Virus record (IMG/VR): IMGVR_UViG_3300012928_000027 | Location: 1 to 29,890 of that record | From: a virus | Strand: one strand, 5' to 3' | Length of the DNA: 29,890 bases | Shown here: positions 1-9,700 of the stretch, piece by piece | Numbering within the stretch: the stretch's first letter is position 1 | Layout: every line of letters starts with the position of its first letter | Translations under genes and position numbers: made by a program | The notes under the pieces: model-generated | The model's input: only the letters and a program-made list of their open reading frames with translations | Databases searched by the model: none | What the model was told of the DNA's origin: nothing

Positions 1-197
1 ATTCTGTTTTTGCCGATCAGTTTGCCTGGGATTATGAGAACCCCAAGTTGTATATTGGTAAGAGATCTCTCAAGAATGAATGTGCCATATATAAAAAACT
101 TGGATATGAATATTTTTATCTGGGAGAAGATTCGGATTACAAATCAGAATTGGACGGTTATGAAGTATCGCAATTTTTTAAAGAATGGCAAAACTAA
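1..197 (+). CDS. 3' end of an unassigned protein, possibly GNAT-fold transferase
   Basis: The reading frame is open from the left edge (first full codon at base 3) to the TAA at 195-197, giving 64 visible C-terminal residues; the start lies outside the window. The visible part has the pattern AWDYENPKLYIGKRSL, then KKLGYEYFYLG and YKSELDGYE, ending FFKEWQN. A short helix followed by a strand ending YLG and then a YK-containing stretch resembles the C-terminal half of GNAT-like aminoacyl-protein transferases such as the arginyl/leucyl-transferase family. That resemblance is inferred from motif shape only, and the catalytic N-terminal part cannot be seen. The stop overlaps the next gene by 13 bases, so the two are probably co-translated. 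An ATG-initiated frame at 10-216 is an out-of-frame shadow of this gene. Confidence 0.6.
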   Translation, partial: SVFADQFAWDYENPKLYIGKRSLKNECAIYKKLGYEYFYLGEDSDYKSELDGYEVSQFFKEWQN

Positions 198-841
198 TTG
201 CAAACCTACCAACTAAAAAGGTATGGGTTAGAAAAGAATATCTTCGTGATCTTAAAGATGGCCACGGAGAATACGTAGAAGGTTTATGGGTATGTGCCAA
301 GTCTATTCAAGGACGTGCATTTTATTTTGAAACCTACCTACCAGAATATGGGGCAATGTTTGATAAATTACCAATATCAGCATTCTTATCACGCCCAGAG
401 AAACCAGATCCTGATATGGACATCTATAACCTACAGTTTTGGAACTGTATGGACTATGATTTTACTGTCATTCAGAAGCAATTTGTTGCACCGATGGAAT
501 GGGAAGTGCGTACAAGGCACTTTGGAAACATTAAAGGTACTTACATCTGTACTCTTGATAACTATCACGGTGATTTTGATCAGATTGATGCCTCAACCAG
601 TGAACTACCTGATGAACATAAGTCATTTAACCTGATTGAATTGAGAAATGGGCAGTTTGCACTCTATCCAAACAACAGATGTCGCATTTATGACACCTCG
701 ATGACCCCAGATCCAGTCAAAACACCTGATTTTAAGGTATCAACAAAGATTTTTCAAACTGAAAATGGTGTTGAATGGGGAAGACTAGGTGATTGTGATG
801 ATTATTTCTGGACAACACCTGATGAGAGACAAGAAAAATAA
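185..841 (+). CDS. Conserved hypothetical phage protein, 218 aa
   Basis: The product is a soluble 218-residue protein with no signal peptide or membrane segment. It is rich in aromatic and acidic residues: an N-terminal MAKLIANLPTKKVWVRKEYL, a central FETYLPEYGAMFDKLP and LQFWNCMDYDFTVI, and a C-terminal GRLGDCDDYFWTTPDE. I recall similar uncharacterised proteins next to the structural genes of T4-like cyanophages, but I cannot name a function. The abundance of W/Y/F within short charged stretches suggests a compact beta-rich fold. The start at 185 overlaps the preceding stop by 13 bases, and the end overlaps the next gene by about 20 bases, so it belongs to a tightly coupled small-gene group just before the baseplate block. 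Only a weak AAAG precedes the ATG. Reality of the gene is secure from length and context; function is unknown. Confidence 0.85.
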   Translation: MAKLIANLPTKKVWVRKEYLRDLKDGHGEYVEGLWVCAKSIQGRAFYFETYLPEYGAMFDKLPISAFLSRPEKPDPDMDIYNLQFWNCMDYDFTVIQKQFVAPMEWEVRTRHFGNIKGTYICTLDNYHGDFDQIDASTSELPDEHKSFNLIELRNGQFALYPNNRCRIYDTSMTPDPVKTPDFKVSTKIFQTENGVEWGRLGDCDDYFWTTPDERQEK

Positions 842-1304
842 ACATATTCGGAGATGGATTAGAGATTTATCCAAAGTTAGACCAGAATTGGGTAATTTCT
901 CCCTTTGTCCCTTTGCTTCAACGGCAAATTTTCTCATTGTCGAGCAAAAATTGGATGAAATTGTTCCATCTTCCGATTATGACGTTACAATTTACATTGT
1001 AGAGGACCATCATGAGTGTGATTATCTCTATAATGCCGTTGATAACTACAATTTAAAGTATAAAGACTATAAATTCCTTGCAGATCACAGAAATGCGGAC
1101 ACTTTTATCAATAAAGTTCAGTCAAATAACGGAAAATACAATCTAGTTCTAGTACAACCAAGAAAAGATCTTCTAGAAGCAAGATTAAAACTTACAAAAA
1201 CCAATTATTATGATAATTATGATGAAGATTACCTAAAAGAGGTTCTTGAAGAAGACTATGATGTGGTAAAAAACAAAATAAATACAAATAAACTGAAACA
1301 ATGA
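822..1304 (+). CDS. Hypothetical protein with CPFA motif (DUF1415-like), about 160 aa
   Basis: I chose the ATG at 822, giving 160 residues. In-frame GTG 789 and ATG 798 would add 11 or 8 residues (MIVMIISGQHL), but the protein beginning MRDKKNKHIRRWIRDL gives a natural amphipathic first helix, and the resulting 20-base overlap with the upstream gene fits the packing here. Residues around 27-33 read SLCPFAS. Further on come a strand DVTIYIVED and the conserved-looking NGKYNLVLVQPRKDL, and the acidic C-terminus contains TNYYDNYDEDYLKEVL. The helix with RRW followed by LCPFA is reminiscent of bacterial DUF1415 proteins, an inference from a short motif. I recall related proteins in cyanophages with no assigned role. 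It overlaps the next small gene through ATGA. Confidence 0.75.
   Translation: MRDKKNKHIRRWIRDLSKVRPELGNFSLCPFASTANFLIVEQKLDEIVPSSDYDVTIYIVEDHHECDYLYNAVDNYNLKYKDYKFLADHRNADTFINKVQSNNGKYNLVLVQPRKDLLEARLKLTKTNYYDNYDEDYLKEVLEEDYDVVKNKINTNKLKQ
1277..1284 (+). promoter_or_regulatory. Possible late promoter AATAAATA
   Basis: AATAAATA fits the relaxed NATAAATA late-promoter pattern of T4-like cyanophages and lies 16 bases upstream of the 49-aa gene, at the end of the previous coding region. The surroundings are A-rich (AAAACAAAATAAATACAAAT), so a chance match is likely; it lacks the leading T of the perfect sites at 1457, 17427 and 26452. Confidence 0.25.
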
Positions 1305-1450
1305 ACGATTTTCTTGACAATCTAGGCAATCATCAACATCAAAAAATGCTTCGTGAGATTTCAAATGATGAAATCACTCCTAAAAAGCACGATAAGGTCA
1401 ATCAGGAGGATCTTTACGAGAAAGCAGAGGATAATACGGAATTATTCTGA
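1301..1450 (+). CDS. Small acidic hypothetical protein, 49 aa
   Basis: A 49-codon frame starts with ATG at 1301 and ends at TGA 1448-1450. Its start overlaps the preceding stop in an ATGA arrangement, the usual sign of translational coupling in this phage. The product (MNDFLDNLGNHQHQKMLREI... ending EKAEDNTELF) is hydrophilic with a probable single helix, a His/Gln-rich patch at residues 11-14, and an acidic C-terminus. No family is recognised. It fills the space between the CPFA protein and the late promoter at 1457, leaving no unexplained gap. No good Shine-Dalgarno precedes it, consistent with coupled translation. It could in principle be a chance frame, but the exact coupling favours a real gene. 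Confidence 0.55.
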   Translation: MNDFLDNLGNHQHQKMLREISNDEITPKKHDKVNQEDLYEKAEDNTELF

Positions 1451-1456
1451 ATGGGA

Positions 1457-1464
1457 TATAAATA
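1457..1464 (+). promoter_or_regulatory. T4-type late promoter upstream of gp25
   Basis: A perfect TATAAATA lies in the 37-base gap between the 49-aa gene and gp25, with the gp25 ATG 24 bases downstream. In T4-like phages this octamer is the -10-like element read by the late sigma (gp55) with sliding-clamp activation and needs no -35 element. Transcription would start roughly 6 bases after it, leaving a short A-rich leader without a recognisable Shine-Dalgarno. It would drive gp25, gp6 and probably the giant gene. Confidence 0.85.
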
Positions 1465-1487
1465 AAAACAAACAAAATCAATAATAA

Positions 1488-1889
1488 ATGGCCGTCCAAA
1501 GGATATCCAGAGCTTTCAAGGATATTAGTCTATCATTTAGTATGCATCCTGTAACTAAGGATATCCTTGTACTTAAAAATGCTGATGCGATCAAAAGATC
1601 AATTCGTAATTTAGTTCAAACAATTCCCAGTGAGCGGTTTTTCAGACCTATCCTGGGAACTAATATTAGAACTCAGTTGTTTGATTTTGTTGACTTTGGT
1701 ACTGCTTCAATAATTGAGCAACAAGTCCTTATTGCAATCGAAAATAACGAACCAAGAGTCGAAGATGTTGGTGTTACTGTAAGACCAAAAACAGACACTA
1801 ATGAATTCGAAATTAATGTTCGTTTTAAGGTTGTTGGATTAGAAGTACCAGTACAACAATTTACATATCTCCTAGAGGCAACCAGATAA
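1488..1889 (+). CDS. gp25: Baseplate wedge subunit gp25
   Basis: This 133-residue protein matches the length of T4 gp25 (132 aa). It shows the gp25/lysozyme-like core: ISLSFSMHPVTKDILVLKN at the N-terminus, an AIKRSIRNLVQTIPSERFF segment, the PILGTNI loop, and the diagnostic Glu-Pro-Arg at residues 88-90 (ENNEPR) followed by VEDVGVTV. In T4 and in type VI secretion and contractile relatives (TssE), gp25 joins the gp6 dimers and the sheath to start sheath assembly. It is the first gene after the late promoter at 1457 and is separated from gp6 by a single base, the usual neighbour in cyanomyoviruses but not in T4, where gene 25 lies elsewhere. It acts in the virion baseplate. The start is the only sensible ATG; there is no evident Shine-Dalgarno. 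Confidence 0.95.
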   Translation: MAVQRISRAFKDISLSFSMHPVTKDILVLKNADAIKRSIRNLVQTIPSERFFRPILGTNIRTQLFDFVDFGTASIIEQQVLIAIENNEPRVEDVGVTVRPKTDTNEFEINVRFKVVGLEVPVQQFTYLLEATR

Positions 1890-1890
1890 A

Positions 1891-3753
1891 ATGCCTTTTA
1901 CTAAGTTTACTAACCTAGATTTTGATCAGATAAAATCTTCCATCAAAGATTATCTCCGTGCAAACAGTGATTTCACGGATTTTGATTTTGATGGGTCGAA
2001 CTTTTCTGTTCTGATCGACACGCTTGCATATAACACATATATTACTGCGTTCAACTCAAATATGATTGTTAACGAATCTTTTATAGATTCGGCAACTCTC
2101 AGAGAGAACGTGGTTTCTCTTGCTAGAAACGTTGGATATGTTCCAAGATCGAAAACTGCAGCAAAAGCGACTGTTTCCTTTAATGTGTCGACAACACAGG
2201 CATCAGGACAGGCAATTTTAAAAGCAGGACTTGTATGTGTTGGACCAGTTGATAATACAGATTATACATTTTCAATTCCAGAAGATGTTACTGTTAATGT
2301 ATCAAGCAACGTAGCATCATTTGTTGATTTAGAGATTTTTCAGGGAATATATTTAACTAAAGAGTTTACTGTAGATACATCAACAAATCAGAGATTTATT
2401 TTAAACAACCCTAATATTGATACGAGTACCATTAAAGTTAAAATTGGAACTCGTGAATATAAAATGGTTGATAATATCATTACCGTTAATAGTGATTCTG
2501 AAATTTATCTTTTACAAGAAATTCCAGATGAAAGATATGAACTTCTTTTCGGTGATGGAATAATTGGTAAAAAACTGAGTGATGGTGATGTCATAAAAAT
2601 CAGTTATATTACAACTGATGGTTTGGTTGGTAATGGACCTGCCACATTTTCATATGCAGGGACAACAGTTGATGCTAATGGAGTTCTAATTACGCCTCAG
2701 GCAGGCGTTAGTGTTGTAACTTCCTCAGCTGCCGCTGGAGGCGGCGATATTGAACCTATTGAGTCCATTAAGTACTATGCACCTAGAGTGTACTCATCGC
2801 AGTACCGTGCCGTTACAACAAGGGATTATGAGGCATTGGTACAGCAGGTATATCCCCCAACCGAATCTGTTTCCGTTATTGGCGGTGAAGAATTAAATCC
2901 ACCACAGTTTGGAAAGGTTTTAATTAGTATTAAACCAAAAAGTGGAGTGTCTATCTCTGACTTCCATAAGAATCAAATCTTAAACGATCTCAAGCAATAT
3001 ACTGTATCTGGTATTTCTCAGGAGATTATTGATCTTAAACTACTATATGTTGAGATTGATAGTGATGTCTTTTATGATTCATCCAGAACGAATTCACCAA
3101 ATGATCTCAAAACAAGTGTTACAAGTTCTTTAGAAACATATTCTAAGACTGTTGATTTAAACAAGTTTGGTGGAAGATTCAAGTATAGTAAAGTTCTTCA
3201 AATAATTGATGGTGTTGATACTGCTATCACCTCAAATATTACAAGAGTAAGGATGAGAAGGAATCTTAACTGTATTAAGAATACCTTTGCCCAATATGAA
3301 CTATGCTTTGGTAATAAATTCTATAAGAGAATCGACGGTTACAACATTAAGAGTACTGGATTCAAAGTTGCTGATGATCCAGACACCGTGTTCTTTGTAG
3401 ACGTACCATCTGCAGATAGCGATATTGGTATTCTTTCTATCGTCAAACCAACGTTAGATCCAGAAACTTTTGAGGTTGTTAAGAAGTCAATTGGTACAGT
3501 TGATTATACAAACGGGGAAGTAATTGTTAATACAATTAATATTATTGAAACTGATCTTCCCAATGGGGTAATTGAAATTCAGGCATTCCCAGATTCCAAT
3601 GATGTCATTGGTTTAAAGGACTTGTACTTGGTTTTTGACACTAACAAAAGCACTATAAATATGGTTAAAGACACTATAGCTTCTGGAGAGCAAATCTCCG
3701 GAGTTAATTTCCCAGTAAGGTCTAGTTATTCTAACGGAAAATTAACACGATAA
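1891..3753 (+). CDS. gp6: Baseplate wedge subunit gp6
   Basis: The 620-residue product is close to T4 gp6 (660 aa). Its N-terminus carries the gp6 hallmark: DFTDFDFDGSNFSVLIDTLAYNTY, followed by FNSNMIVNESFIDSATLREN and ARNVGYVPRSKTAA. Around residues 297-350 is the baseplate-J-like stretch APRVYSSQYRAVTTRDYEAL leading to the FGKVLISIKPKSG strand. gp6 forms the dimeric clamp linking neighbouring wedges around the tail tube and holds gp25 and gp7. An AGAGG at 1874-1878 could serve as a distant ribosome-binding site, overlapping the end of gp25. The final part is more variable (residues 520-600). A perfect TATAAATA lies inside the last 100 bases of this gene and may promote the giant gene downstream. 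Family assignment is secure. Confidence 0.95.
   Translation: MPFTKFTNLDFDQIKSSIKDYLRANSDFTDFDFDGSNFSVLIDTLAYNTYITAFNSNMIVNESFIDSATLRENVVSLARNVGYVPRSKTAAKATVSFNVSTTQASGQAILKAGLVCVGPVDNTDYTFSIPEDVTVNVSSNVASFVDLEIFQGIYLTKEFTVDTSTNQRFILNNPNIDTSTIKVKIGTREYKMVDNIITVNSDSEIYLLQEIPDERYELLFGDGIIGKKLSDGDVIKISYITTDGLVGNGPATFSYAGTTVDANGVLITPQAGVSVVTSSAAAGGGDIEPIESIKYYAPRVYSSQYRAVTTRDYEALVQQVYPPTESVSVIGGEELNPPQFGKVLISIKPKSGVSISDFHKNQILNDLKQYTVSGISQEIIDLKLLYVEIDSDVFYDSSRTNSPNDLKTSVTSSLETYSKTVDLNKFGGRFKYSKVLQIIDGVDTAITSNITRVRMRRNLNCIKNTFAQYELCFGNKFYKRIDGYNIKSTGFKVADDPDTVFFVDVPSADSDIGILSIVKPTLDPETFEVVKKSIGTVDYTNGEVIVNTINIIETDLPNGVIEIQAFPDSNDVIGLKDLYLVFDTNKSTINMVKDTIASGEQISGVNFPVRSSYSNGKLTR
3654..3661 (+). promoter_or_regulatory. 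Probable internal late promoter for the giant gp7-like gene
   Basis: A perfect TATAAATA lies within the 3' end of gp6, 104 bases upstream of the giant gene's ATG. The same octamer forms the three intergenic late promoters in this window. Its position would allow the 13.7-kb gene to be transcribed independently of gp25 and gp6. Being inside coding sequence (codons for Thr-Ile-Asn-Met) it may be coincidental. Confidence 0.5.
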
Positions 3754-3755
3754 AC

Positions 3756-3763
3756 GAGAGGAG
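3756..3763 (+). promoter_or_regulatory. Strong Shine-Dalgarno for the giant gp7-like gene
   Basis: GAGAGGAG sits in the 12-base gap after gp6, ending two bases before the ATG at 3766, with the AGAGG core about 5 bases upstream. It is the best anti-Shine-Dalgarno match in the left half of the window, where gp25 and the small genes have almost none, and it fixes the start of the giant gene at 3766. Confidence 0.7.
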
Positions 3764-3765
3764 AT

Positions 3766-6700
3766 ATGATTTCAACTGGATTTGAATCTAGGGTAAAGAT
3801 ACAACAGATTGTCGACAATCAGTTACCCGAATTTATATTATCTGAAAGCCCCAAAGCGGTTGACTTTCTGAGGCAGTATTACATATCTCAGGAATTTCAG
3901 GGTGGTCCTGTAGATATTGCTGAGAATTTAGATCAGTATTTAAATCTCAATAACCTTACACAAGAGGTAATTGCTGGATTTACTTCTACTACTAGTGCTA
4001 TATCTACTACAGATACTACTATTAGTGTTGAGACTACTAAGGGATTTCCTAGAGAGTATGGTCTCTTTAAGATTGATGATGAGATTTTCACCTATACTGG
4101 TATAACAACCAATAGTTTCACTGGTTGTGTTCGTGGATTTAGTGGAATTACCACATATTCTAATAATATAAATCCAGAAGAGTTAATATTCTCAACATCT
4201 TCGGCGTCTAATCATGATAGTGTTTCTAAGGTTTCTAACCTCAGTGCATTATTCCTAAAAGAATTTTATCGTAAAATCAAGGTTTTACTCGCTCCAGGAT
4301 TTGAAGATGTTGATTTTGTATCGAATCTGGATGTAAATTCCTTTATAAAGCAGATAAGGAATTTTTATCAAAGTAAAGGTACTGATGAGTCATTTAGAAT
4401 TCTATTCAATGTTCTATACGGCACTACACCTAAGATCCTCAACCTTGAGGAGTTCCTATTAAAACCATCCTCAGCAGAGTATAGAAGAAGACAAACTCTT
4501 ATTACAGAGGTATTAGAGGGAGATCCTAATAAACTACCTGGTCAGATGCTCAAGAGTTCTGATCAGACTGCGGCTGGTCCAATCTCAGAAGTTGAGATTA
4601 TTACAAGAAATCTGAAAACTTTTTATAAGATTCAACTGTTCAGTGGATATAATGAGCAGAGTTTAATTGAGGGTGAGTTTAAGATCACTCCTAGCACAAA
4701 TGCGACCGACGAAGTTTCTGTTGGATCATCAATTATTACTGTTGATTCTACGGTTGGATTTGATACTTCAGGTAAGTTGTTCATTGGTAATGATATTGTA
4801 AGTTATGACAACAAAAATATCAATCAGTTCTTTGGTGTAACTGGTGGGACTGGTATTGGTGTAAGTGTTGGCATCAGCACTGCAGATAGAATTTATGCAG
4901 AGACAACTGTTTTTGGATTTGAAGAAGGAGATCCTAATAATCAAGTCAACTTAAGAGTTACTGGTATTCTATCAGACTTAGAAGAAACTGAAGATTATAC
5001 TCTTTTATTAGAAGAAGATAAGATTCCAGTTAGAAATCTTGGTGAAGAGATTAAGAATAATAATTTAGATAAGAAGCAGTTTGTATTTAATACTTGGCTT
5101 TATAACGTAAGAACAAGATATGAAATTGATTCCTTTTCAAATAATGAAGTAACTCTCTTTGAGGAACCAGATAAGTCAAGTCTTAAAGTTGGCGATCGTG
5201 TTGATATTCTCAATAGGGGTGGTGAAGATTTAGTCCTGGTTAATGTTCAAGTAGACGCAATTTCTGGAACATTAGTAACTCTTGACACAAATATTACTGG
5301 TGTTGCTGCAAACACAAGATTAAGTATTAGAAGAAGATATGAATATGCAGAGTCTTCTCCTCTTGCTTTGAGTGGCGATAGACTGCTTGCCAATGTGCAA
5401 AATGTATACAATGAGGACGATAAGTTCCATTACATGGCATCTAACTCTTTGCCATCGTATCAAATAACAAAAAATATATCTACAGCAGATATTGAAATTA
5501 CAGCAAATTCTAATATAAGTTCTATTTTTGGTGGACAGAGTTCAGTAACGGCATTGTTCACTACATTATCATTTGCAAATGATGTACCATTCATCACTGG
5601 TGACGCAGTAATTTACCATACCACTGCAACTGATGATATTAGTGGACTTGTTTCTGGTAGAACTTATTATGTTGAGTTAGTTGGTAATTCTAAGAATACT
5701 ATAAGACTCTTCAACGCAAGATCATTCATCAATACTACAAAGTATGTTGAGTTTAGAACTTATACAACAGCATCAACACATTCATTCACTTTAAAGCAAC
5801 ATTATAATAAGTCACTCTCATTTAAGCAAGCACTTTCTAAATTCCCAATTGAACCAAATATTCAATCGGGAAATAATAAGAAAACTAAATCTGGACAGAT
5901 TGGTGCTCTTATCAATGGTGTTGAAGTATTAAGTTACAAATCAGATGATTATATTTACTTTGGACCACTTGCAGATGTAAATATATTCAATGGTGGTAGT
6001 GGATATGATGTAATCAATCCACCTACAGTTAAAGTTAATCCACCAACTGCTGGAATCGGAACTACAGCATTAGTTCAGGCAGTGGTTAGAGGATCTTTCT
6101 CAGAAGTTAAAGTTGACCCACAAAACTTCAATATTAACAGAGTTCTCTCCGTAACCGCTAAAGGTGGAAATGGTTCTGGAGCGGAATTAGAAGCTGTCGT
6201 AGTAAGAAAGTTCAGAGAACTACCTTTCAACGCCTCTCAGGTTGGTGTTGCTGCTACTGGTGGCATTGATGTTACTGATGACACTCTCACCTTCACATTA
6301 GAGCATAACTTGGCTAGCGGGCAAGCAATTGTCTATAACCCAAGTGGCAATACGCCTTTAGGTATTGGTTCATTTAAAGGATCTAATGCTGATAGTGGTA
6401 GATCACTCATTAATGGATCAGTTTACTACCCACAAGTAGTAAATACCAAATCTATTTTCCTGTATGAGACTCTTAATGATTACAATGCAGGCATCAATAC
6501 AGTTGGATTTACTACCATCGGAACTGGTGGTATGCACAAGTTCAGAATACTTGAAGAAAAGAATGTAATCTCTGAAATTAAAGTTGTTAAACCTGGTTCT
6601 GGATATGAGAATAGAAAATTAAAAGTTAAACCATCAGGAATATCTACCGTACATAATAAGGTTACTTTTGAAAATCATGGATTTAATGATAAAGATCTAG

Positions 6701-9700
6701 TTCAATATAGTTTTGATGGATCTGCTATTAGTGGTTTATCGACATCAAATCAATATTATGTTCTTAAGATTGATGATAATAATTTCCGTCTTTCTGATGC
6801 TGGATCAGTAAATGTTTCTGCTGCAACCACTGAGTACAATAGAAGAAACTTTATCAAATTTGATTCAACTGGTACTGGATTCCAAAACTTTGCTTTCCCA
6901 CCAGTTACATTAGAAATTAATGCAGAGTATGTTGGTGCTGGAAATACAATTACTGCAACTCCTATAGTTACTGGTGAAATTGTTGATCTATACCTTTATG
7001 ATGAAGGAACTGACTATGGTTCTGATATCTTTAACTTCCATAAGAGACCAATTGTTAAAATTGACTCTGGTAATGGAGCACAATTAAAAGCAATTCTCAG
7101 AGATGGTAGAATAATTGCCGTTGATGTTCAAAATGGTGGTAAAGGGTACACTGCAGCACCTGAACTATCTGTTCGTGGTGTAGGAAATGGTGCTAAGTTA
7201 AGAGCAATCGTTACTGATGGAAAAGTTACTAGCGTAATTATCCTAAACGAAGGTACTAACTATGAGGAGAAATCTACAGTAATCGTTCCTATTTCTCCAG
7301 GAAGAAATTGTGTTATTGAAGCAGATGTAAGAAGACTGGCTGTTAATAACGAGAGTAGGTTTGGTAGCGAAAAGTTAATTGAGTTTGGTGATAATCTTTC
7401 TTATGGTGTAGTTGGATATTCTACTGATAGAGAGGGAGATGCATTCGATGATCCAAATACAGATACTGGACACTCCCCTGTTATTGGTTGGGCATATGAT
7501 GGAAATCCAATCTATGGTCCATATGCATATGAAGATCCTAGTGATGATAACTCCAACATCAGAATTCTAGAAACAGGATATTCTTCAGACCTTTCCAATA
7601 TTAAAAATAGACCTCCCGAAACAGCATTCCCATTAGGTTTCTTTGTTGAAGATCATAAATTTGATGATTCTGGAGATCTTGATATTCATAATGGTAGGTT
7701 TGCAAAAACTCCAGAATTCCCTAATGGAATTTATGCATATTATGTTGGAATAAACAGTGAAGTTGGTTCCAGTGGTGCAATGGATCCTGTCTTCCCATAC
7801 TTCATTGGTGATACCTACAGATCAGAACCTATAACAACTCAACTAGATCAATCATTTGATTTTAATGGATCAACTCTCGTTAGAAATACTTTCCCATATA
7901 GAGTAAGTAAACCTAATTCTGGAAGTGATTTCTTATTGGAATCTAACGAATTCCAAAATCAGGTTTCTGTTGTTGAAAGTGCATCTTCTGGTACTGTTGA
8001 TTCTCTGGGAATCATTAATCCAGGATCAAATTACATGATTGGTAATTCGATTGTGTTTGATAATTCTGGAACAGCAGGTGGCGGGGCAACAGCAGAGGTT
8101 GTTGAAATTGAGGGCAATAATGTTGTAGATATTGAAACTACGTTCTTAAGTTATGAGAATTCGGTAATCATTAGAGAAAGTAGTGATACGGTAAGAGTTC
8201 ATACAAATCAAAAGCATGATCTCATTAACGGAGACAGAATTCAAATAGGTTCTGCAACTACTTTTGTTTCTGGATTGGTTGATAATCATATCATTGGTGT
8301 TGGAACTGCAACTGGAAGTCTATCAATTGCAATTGAATCAAATAGTGGTGTTACTAGCGACATCTACCCAACCTCAGTATCTCCTCGCATTGCTCCAGGA
8401 ACAACCATTGGAATTGGAACAGAACTTCTTACGGTACTGAATATATTTGACAATGTATTGAGAGTTAAGAGAGAAGATCAAGGAATTGCACATGCAATTG
8501 GATCTACAATCACATACTATGAAGATTCATTCACCATACCATTAGAAACAGAGAATTTTGAATCATTTAAGAACTTCAAGACCTACTTCAATCCAGTAGA
8601 ATCAGTTGGTATTGGAACTACTAGTGGATTTGAATACAGTCAGGATATTAGTGTTGGTGTTTCACCAAAATCTATTTCTCTTCCACATCAAGCAATTTAT
8701 ATTCCAAATCATAGATTTAAGACAGGACAAAAACTGGTCATTAACAAACCTACTTCTACAAATTCACTTACCGTTGCAATAACCTCAACTAGTAACACAT
8801 TCAATCTACCAAAGAGTGGTTTGACTGAAGATGTTTATGTTGTAAACAAAGGAAAGGATTTCATTGGTATTGTAACTCAGGTTGGTCTTACAACTAATAG
8901 TGGTGGGTTATTCTTCCCAACATCAACAGCATCTGATAACTATGAATACTATTTTGAGACTCAGGAAAGTAGTTTAACAGCAACAGCAAAAGAAATTATC
9001 ACAACAGTATCAATTTCTACAGTTCATGGACTTGAATTTGGTGACAAAATTAGTTTGGATGTAGTTCCAAATCTAACCCTTGGGCAGTATGGAGAATCTG
9101 ACACTTATTCTGGAAGAAGGCAATTATCTGAAATTGCTATTAAGTATGATTCTAATTTTGATAAGATTCTAATCAATCCAATCGGATTTAGTTCTTCTTC
9201 TGTAAGCACTACAAATAATACTCTAGGATTGGGTAGTCATGGTTTGGTTACTGGTGATAAAGTATTCTATAGTGCAACGGATGATGTTGCTGCTGGTTTA
9301 ACCACTGGTCCATATTATGTGTTTAGAAAAGATGATGCTAATATTCAACTTGCTGAAACAGAAATTGACGTTTTTGCAAATCCACCAACTATCGTAAGTA
9401 TTGGTTCTACTGGTGGTGCTAATCAAGAACTCAGTATGATCAATCCAAGGATTGATGTTACTAACAATAATACAGTATTCTTTGATGTTTCTGATTCATC
9501 TCTTGATGATTACAATTTAAAACTATACTATGATGCCGATTTAGCAAATGAATTTGTATCTAGTGGATCTACATCAGAATTTTCTTTTGAAACACTGGTA
9601 ACTAGCGCAGGTATTGCTACATCACATCAGATTAAATTTGGAAATAATCTGCCAACAAAACTTTTCTATACTTTAGAAAAGGATGGAGTAGATATCAAAC

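Noticed and set aside
10-216. 68-aa ATG frame at the left edge
   Set aside because: It overlaps the frame open from base 3 to 197, whose product has coherent protein-like composition and couples exactly to the next gene; this frame does not.
294-635. 113-aa + strand frame inside the 218-aa gene
   Set aside because: Alternative-frame shadow without ribosome-binding site; the 218-aa frame is longer and fits its neighbours.
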